Assembly: GCF_024198175.1 (NCBI RefSeq)
Contig: NZ_JAJVKV010000015.1
Coordinates: forward strand, 1 to 64,000
Direction: 5' to 3'
DNA: 64,000 nucleotides
DNA from: Pyxidicoccus xibeiensis
Lineage (GTDB): Bacteria; Myxococcota; Myxococcia; Myxococcales; Myxococcaceae
Below the pieces are notes generated by a model that made no database searches, was not told where the DNA came from, and was given only the letters and a program-made list of their open reading frames with translations. A program made the position numbers and the translations under genes. Below, piece by piece: positions 60,665 through 64,000 of this stretch. How positions within the stretch are numbered: the stretch's first letter is position 1; each line of letters opens with the position of its first letter.

Positions 60665-61543
60665 TCAGCGGCGGTGCCGCTCGAACCAGTCGTGCATCTT
60701 GGCCTGGGTCCATAACCAAGTGAAGGGATGGACGTAGAGGCGGTTGTACTCGGGCCAGCTTGCATCGAGGTGGGCGATGAAGTCAGCGCGGTGCTTCCAA
60801 TCACCGCGCAACAGATAGCGCGCACTGAAGGCCCGCAGCAGCAACTCGGCCTGGTTGAGCCACGAGGCATGAGGTGGCGTCACGAGGACACGCACGTGGC
60901 AGTAGCTGCGCAGCAGCTCGCGCGTCTGCTGGGCGATGTGACAGGAGCCTCCATCCCAGATGAGATAGACCCGTCGAGCCTTGCGGTAGGGGTGCAGCAA
61001 CTGGGGCAGGATTGCGCGCAAGCACGCCCCGTCGTTCTTCTCCAGGCACCAGCCCCACATGGTGCCCGCGTGCACCACCAGCAAGGACAGGAAGTTCACT
61101 GTCCCATGGCGCACGTACTCGAACTCGCGCCGCTCGATGAGCCCCGGCCGCGCGAACCGGGTGGGACTGCGGCGTCCAAGAACCTGGATGTTGGGTTTCT
61201 CGTCCACACACAGCACGACCTCTCCGCGCTCGGCGAGGTCGTATGCCCGCTCGTAGCACCAGAGGATGGCCGCCGCCTTCTTGCGGAAGTCGTCGTCCAA
61301 CGTAGGTGTCTTCCAGTAACGGCTGCGGTGGGGCTGCAGCTCTGCGTGCGTGAGGATGACGGCGACCTTGGAGTGCGACAAGGCAGGCGCGATGCCGCAC
61401 TCGCGGGCCACCCGCGCTAGCGAGCGCGTACTCCAGTGGGTCATCTGCAGTCCTACGCCTGCCGGCTCACAGCAAACCAGTTGCTCAACTTCGACGAGCT
61501 GCAGGGGCGGAGAGCCGCGGTGGGCGGCCAGAGCGAGGGGCAT
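60665..61543 (-). CDS. IS630 transposase, catalytic part (ORF2)
   Basis: 292 codons. DDE residues: Asp in CVDEKPNIQ, Asp in IWDGGSCHIAQ and Glu in LNQAELLLRAF. The first ~20 residues up to LQLVEVEQL are out of frame filler; the natural protein joins to ORF1 by a +1 shift near 61504-61510 (RLSA + LQLVEVEQLV), giving ~360 residues with an N-terminal HTH. Frameshift fusion is established for several IS630-group elements. Confidence 0.85.
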   Translation of the reverse strand: MPLALAAHRGSPPLQLVEVEQLVCCEPAGVGLQMTHWSTRSLARVARECGIAPALSHSKVAVILTHAELQPHRSRYWKTPTLDDDFRKKAAAILWCYERAYDLAERGEVVLCVDEKPNIQVLGRRSPTRFARPGLIERREFEYVRHGTVNFLSLLVVHAGTMWGWCLEKNDGACLRAILPQLLHPYRKARRVYLIWDGGSCHIAQQTRELLRSYCHVRVLVTPPHASWLNQAELLLRAFSARYLLRGDWKHRADFIAHLDASWPEYNRLYVHPFTWLWTQAKMHDWFERHRR

Positions 61544-61781
61544 CCCAGACCGCCAGGGGACCCCAGGCTTCGTAGCGTCGGCACAAGCTCCAGATGCTGG
61601 TGCGGTCCAGACCGAAGCGCTCGGCCAGGTCCTGCACGAGGGTGTCCGGGTCGGTCATGGCCAGCAGGATGCGTGCTCGGCGTGCCACGCGCTGCTCGGT
61701 ACGGCCGTCGTGCACCAACTCTTCCAAGAGGGCAGTATCCTCTTGGGTCAGTTGGATGAGTCGCGGAGGTCGTCGCCTCAT
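61485..61781 (-). CDS. IS630 transposase, N-terminal HTH part (ORF1)
   Basis: 98 codons from ATG 61781. The DNA-binding helix-turn-helix is DLAERFGLDRTSIWSLCRRYEAWG, ending with the linker DAPRSGRPPRLSA. The frame stops at 61485 just past the junction with ORF2; a GCCCCT stretch there permits a +1 shift. Acting as the transposase N-terminus it would bind the terminal repeats. Confidence 0.82.
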   Translation of the reverse strand: MRRRPPRLIQLTQEDTALLEELVHDGRTEQRVARRARILLAMTDPDTLVQDLAERFGLDRTSIWSLCRRYEAWGPLAVWDAPRSGRPPRLSAPAARRS

Positions 61782-61874
61782 CCAGGAGAACTATTCATCC
61801 TCCGCGACTATGTCGACGGACTTCGCGGACACTCCACTAGCCAAAAATCCCGAGTACCTCTGGCCGGTTAGAAG

Positions 61875-61960
61875 TGCACGAGCCGGGGATCGAACCCGGA
61901 CGGCCCCTGCGGGCCAGCGGATTTTAAGTCCGCTGCGTCTGCCAGTTCCGCCACTCGTGC
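61875..61960 (-). tRNA. tRNA-Leu(UAA)
   Basis: 86 nt on the minus strand from GCACGAG (acceptor) to CTCGTGC plus A73. The class II layout has a D arm GCGGAACTGGCAGACGC, an anticodon stem-loop with CTTAAAA (anticodon UAA), a long variable arm (GGCCCGCAGGGGCC) and a T arm GGTTCGATCC. CCA is not encoded. The IS630 right end lies 35 bp beyond the 3' end, a typical hotspot zone for islands. Confidence 0.93.
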
Positions 61961-62188
61961 CCAGTAGAATCCGGACCTTAGCGGTCCCACGGTGCCTCTA
62001 CATGCGCCCGGGCGGCAACCTACACCGGGGCGTCGGCTTTCCTCCAGCACTCGGAGCCAATTCGATGGCCTGTAGGCCTCCAAGGGCTCGCCTGGCGCGT
62101 CGAGACCTCCCGAAGAGGGCGCCAGGGCTTTTCCGCGGAGCAGAGGGCCGAAATTTGGAGGCGGTGGAGGGCCGGGCAACCTGGCCGA

Positions 62189-62345
62189 ATGCCAGGAACC
62201 GTCCACGGCATGCTCTCAGCGAAAGAGGGCTTCGTTCCTCCAAGACGTCAACGCTCTCGCCTGGCACTCACGTTCGGGGAGCGAGAGGAGATTTCGCGAG
62301 GACTCGCCAGTGGCTATCCATGCAGCTCAGGGCTGAGAGTCTCGA
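62189..62345 (+). pseudogene. N-terminal relic of an IS30-like transposase
   Basis: The plus-strand frame reads RSRLALTFGEREEISRGLASG, the start of the N-terminal HTH of IS30 transposases (usually ...LTxxEREEISRGLAxGxS). After GLASG the frame loses the family pattern. No catalytic region or terminal repeats follow, so it is a fragment. Together with the flanking ~230 bp (61961-62188), which hold nothing recognised, it fills the gap before the TonB receptor gene. Confidence 0.5.
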
Positions 62346-62361
62346 TACGCTCGGGCGTTGC

Positions 62362-62383
62362 GGCGCCGGCGGACACCGGCGCC
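62362..62383. terminator. Perfect GC hairpin after the TonB receptor gene
   Basis: GGCGCCGG (62362-62369) and CCGGCGCC (62376-62383) form a perfect 8-bp stem over 6 bases, 8 bp beyond the receptor stop. No T tract. Likely 3'-end processing or terminator signal. Confidence 0.4.
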
Positions 62384-62391
62384 ACGGGGGC

Positions 62392-64000
62392 TCAGTAGCG
62401 CAGCGTGTAGCTCATGCTGACGACCGCGCCGCGCGCGGCAGCGTACGAGTCGTTCCTCAGCGAGTAGAGCATCTGGCTCACGCGCGGGTAGTACTGCTGG
62501 TTGAAGAGGTTGCTCACGGCGAGCGTGGCAGTGCCCTTGCCCACCTCCAGGCTCGAGGCGAGGTCCACCGTCGCGTAGGTCTCGACCGGCAGCTCGCCGA
62601 AGCCGGCGGTGCCCGCAGCCGTCTTCGCCTTGAAGCGGTTGCGGGAGCCCGAGACGGCGAGCACCACGCTGTTGCGCCAGGTGGGCAGCGTCTGGTGCGC
62701 CGCGACGAGCGTCAGCTGCGAGGGCGGGATGCGGTAGCCATTGAGGAAGCCCCACTCCCCCTCCCGCTTCAGGATGCCCTCGAGCCAGGTGAAGTTGGCG
62801 TCCAGCGTGAGGCCCGCGAGGGGGCGCGCGCCGAGCGTGGCCTCGAGCCCATACACGCGCTCGGGGGCGCGCACCGGCTCGACGCCGAGGCCGCCGGAGG
62901 AGGTGCCGAGCTCCGAGCTGTTGATGAACGCGCTGAGCGAGCCGTGGACCACCTCGAAGTCCGTGCGCAGGCCGGCCTCCGCCATGTTCACCTTCTGCGG
63001 CGCGGTGTTCAGCGTGGCCACCGCGGCCCCCGGCCGGTTGGCGTTGCGCAGGATGAGGCCCACGTCCGGCAGCGAGTAGCCCTGCGAGAAGTTGGCATAG
63101 ACGCTCAGGGTCCGCAGGGGCTTCACCACCAGCCCCGCGTTGAACACCGTCGAGCGGAAGCGCAGGCGCGCGCCCTCCACCGGGTTGTCGATGAGCGTCA
63201 CGTAGTCGTCCACCGAAAGCCAGATGCGCTCGTGGCGCAGCCCGGCGCGCAGCGTGAGCCACTCGCTCGCCGCCCACTCCAGCTGCCCGAAGGCCGCCAC
63301 GGTGCCGAAGTCCATCGGCGGCACCCAGTCGCGCTCCCCCACGGGGACGAACGCGAGCCCGCCGCTCTCGTCGAAGCGCTGCGCGTCCATCAGCGTCACC
63401 GGCTGCGCGGTGCGCTCCCGGGCCGCGTCCAGGCCCCAGAGCGCGTTGAGGTCCTTGAGGATGGGCGTGCCGATCTCCAGGCGCCCACCGCCCTTCTGCG
63501 TCTCCAGCCGCGACTGAGTGATGGCCCGGTAGGTGGCGACGGTGCGCCCGTCGGACGGGAAGAAGTTAGTCTTGAAGTTCCGGTAGTAGAGCTGCCCGCG
63601 CACCGTGCTGCCGAGCACCGCGTCGTGGTCGTAGGTGAGCGAGAGCGTGGTGTTGCGCGTGGCCTCGGGCTGGGAGATCTCGAGCCCCTCGAGCACGCGC
63701 GACTTGGAGCCGAAGATCGGCAGTTCGTTGACGCCCGGGTCCGTGGTGAAGCGCGTGTCCTGCTCGCCCTGGAAGTGCGCGGCCGTCAGCTTCAGCCGCT
63801 GTTCTTGCGTGAGCGTCCAGGTGAGGGCGCCGGACAGGTCGTAGCGCAGCGACTCGGCGAGCCCGCCCTGGCCGTACGGGTTGGGAGGGATGCGGTCTCC
63901 TTCCGCGTCGTACTGGGCGGAGGTGCGCTCGAGCGCGCCGGTGAGCGAGAAGCCCAGCGGGCCCACCGCCCCGTCCGCCGTCTGGGCGAGGCGCCCGCCC
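62392..64000 (-). CDS. TonB-dependent outer-membrane (siderophore-type) receptor, 3' part
   Basis: At least 536 codons; the gene starts beyond the window, so signal peptide, TonB box and most of the plug are missing. The visible part is a 22-strand barrel: repeated strands such as ERIWLSVDDYVTLID, VFNAGLVVKPLRTLSVYANFSQGYSLPDVG and GLEATLGARPLAGLTLDANFTWLEG, ending AVVSMSYTLRY with the C-terminal aromatic. ANFSQGY and RVYGLEATLG fit ferric-siderophore or other TonB receptors. Ligand is unknown. Confidence 0.9.
   Translation of the reverse strand, partial: GGRLAQTADGAVGPLGFSLTGALERTSAQYDAEGDRIPPNPYGQGGLAESLRYDLSGALTWTLTQEQRLKLTAAHFQGEQDTRFTTDPGVNELPIFGSKSRVLEGLEISQPEATRNTTLSLTYDHDAVLGSTVRGQLYYRNFKTNFFPSDGRTVATYRAITQSRLETQKGGGRLEIGTPILKDLNALWGLDAARERTAQPVTLMDAQRFDESGGLAFVPVGERDWVPPMDFGTVAAFGQLEWAASEWLTLRAGLRHERIWLSVDDYVTLIDNPVEGARLRFRSTVFNAGLVVKPLRTLSVYANFSQGYSLPDVGLILRNANRPGAAVATLNTAPQKVNMAEAGLRTDFEVVHGSLSAFINSSELGTSSGGLGVEPVRAPERVYGLEATLGARPLAGLTLDANFTWLEGILKREGEWGFLNGYRIPPSQLTLVAAHQTLPTWRNSVVLAVSGSRNRFKAKTAAGTAGFGELPVETYATVDLASSLEVGKGTATLAVSNLFNQQYYPRVSQMLYSLRNDSYAAARGAVVSMSYTLRY

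Larger units (their letters stand above)
60632..61840. mobile_element. IS630-family insertion sequence
   Basis: About 1.2 kb. Perfect terminal inverted repeats GTGGAGTGTCCGCGAAGT (60635-60652) and its complement (61820-61837) are flanked by TA on both sides (60633-60634 and 61838-61839), the hallmark TA target duplication of the IS630/Tc1 group. The ends lie between the DUF2169 operon and the tRNA-Leu gene. Transposase is encoded in two overlapping frames on the minus strand. The intact ends and frames suggest a recent copy. Confidence 0.92.

Noticed and set aside
1-64000. CRISPR arrays, rRNA genes, phage structural genes.
   Set aside because: None seen; the only regular repeats are the 75-bp and 66-bp coding-derived arrays, whose units have no spacers.

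Overview
The window is high-GC DNA from a myxobacterium, most likely Myxococcaceae (Myxococcus, Corallococcus or Pyxidicoccus). The pointers are pervasive G/C third positions that create long shadow frames, several secreted hydrolases, many PAS/GAF/Cache sensor kinases, a Hanks-type kinase with a TPR tail, a CarH-like B12 domain and a DUF4157 polymorphic-toxin gene. I could run no search, so family names rest on motifs and length.

Layout. 0.2-2.5 kb: a membrane thioredoxin, an ABM-like protein and a GH16 lipoprotein. 2.6-8.0 kb: a leftward sulfate-uptake operon (porin, sulfate-binding protein, CysT, CysW, CysA) preceded by an unannotated 24-codon leader with four consecutive Cys codons, a terminator-like hairpin and a possible antiterminator pairing. 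This looks like a ribosome-mediated cysteine attenuator. 8.2-10.7 kb: a large secreted LamG protein. 10.8-19.9 kb: three consecutive two-AAA Clp-like ATPases; the first two carry divergent release-factor (PCRF-like) C-termini. 19.9-28.4 kb: serine hydrolase, Ser/Thr kinase, M28 peptidase and a multi-PAS kinase. 28.5-31.9 kb: an IorA/IorB-type molybdenum hydroxylase with a dihaem cytochrome. 32.1-36.9 kb: a stand-alone CarH-like B12 domain, a GAF kinase, an amidase and a fatty-acid desaturase. 37.2-48.4 kb: LamG protein, aldo/keto reductase with a 75-bp repeat array copied from its own 3' end, subtilase, GntR-type regulator with 66-bp repeats, GH18 chitinase and a SWIM-SNF2 helicase. 48.4-54.7 kb: GNAT, DUF4157 toxin plus probable immunity gene, SnoaL-like protein, Zn-ribbon protein and a Cache/PAS kinase. 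55.5-60.5 kb: a lower-GC, tightly packed type VI secretion accessory and effector operon (DUF2169, ketosynthase-like, DUF4150/PAAR-like, deaminase toxin in a shifted frame, immunity candidate, TIGR02270 HEAT protein). It is cut off from the adjacent tRNA-Leu by an IS630-family element. 61.9-64 kb: tRNA-Leu(UAA), an IS30-like relic and the 3' part of a TonB-dependent receptor gene that runs off the window.

The parts most likely to hold undescribed biology are the polycysteine leader, the triple Clp-like machine (an aromatic kept in the D1 pore loop, lost from the D2 loop, an [VTL]GF loop suggestive of ClpP docking, and PCRF-like tails), the split PAAR/deaminase effector locus, and the stop-codon-containing repeat array behind the aldo/keto reductase.
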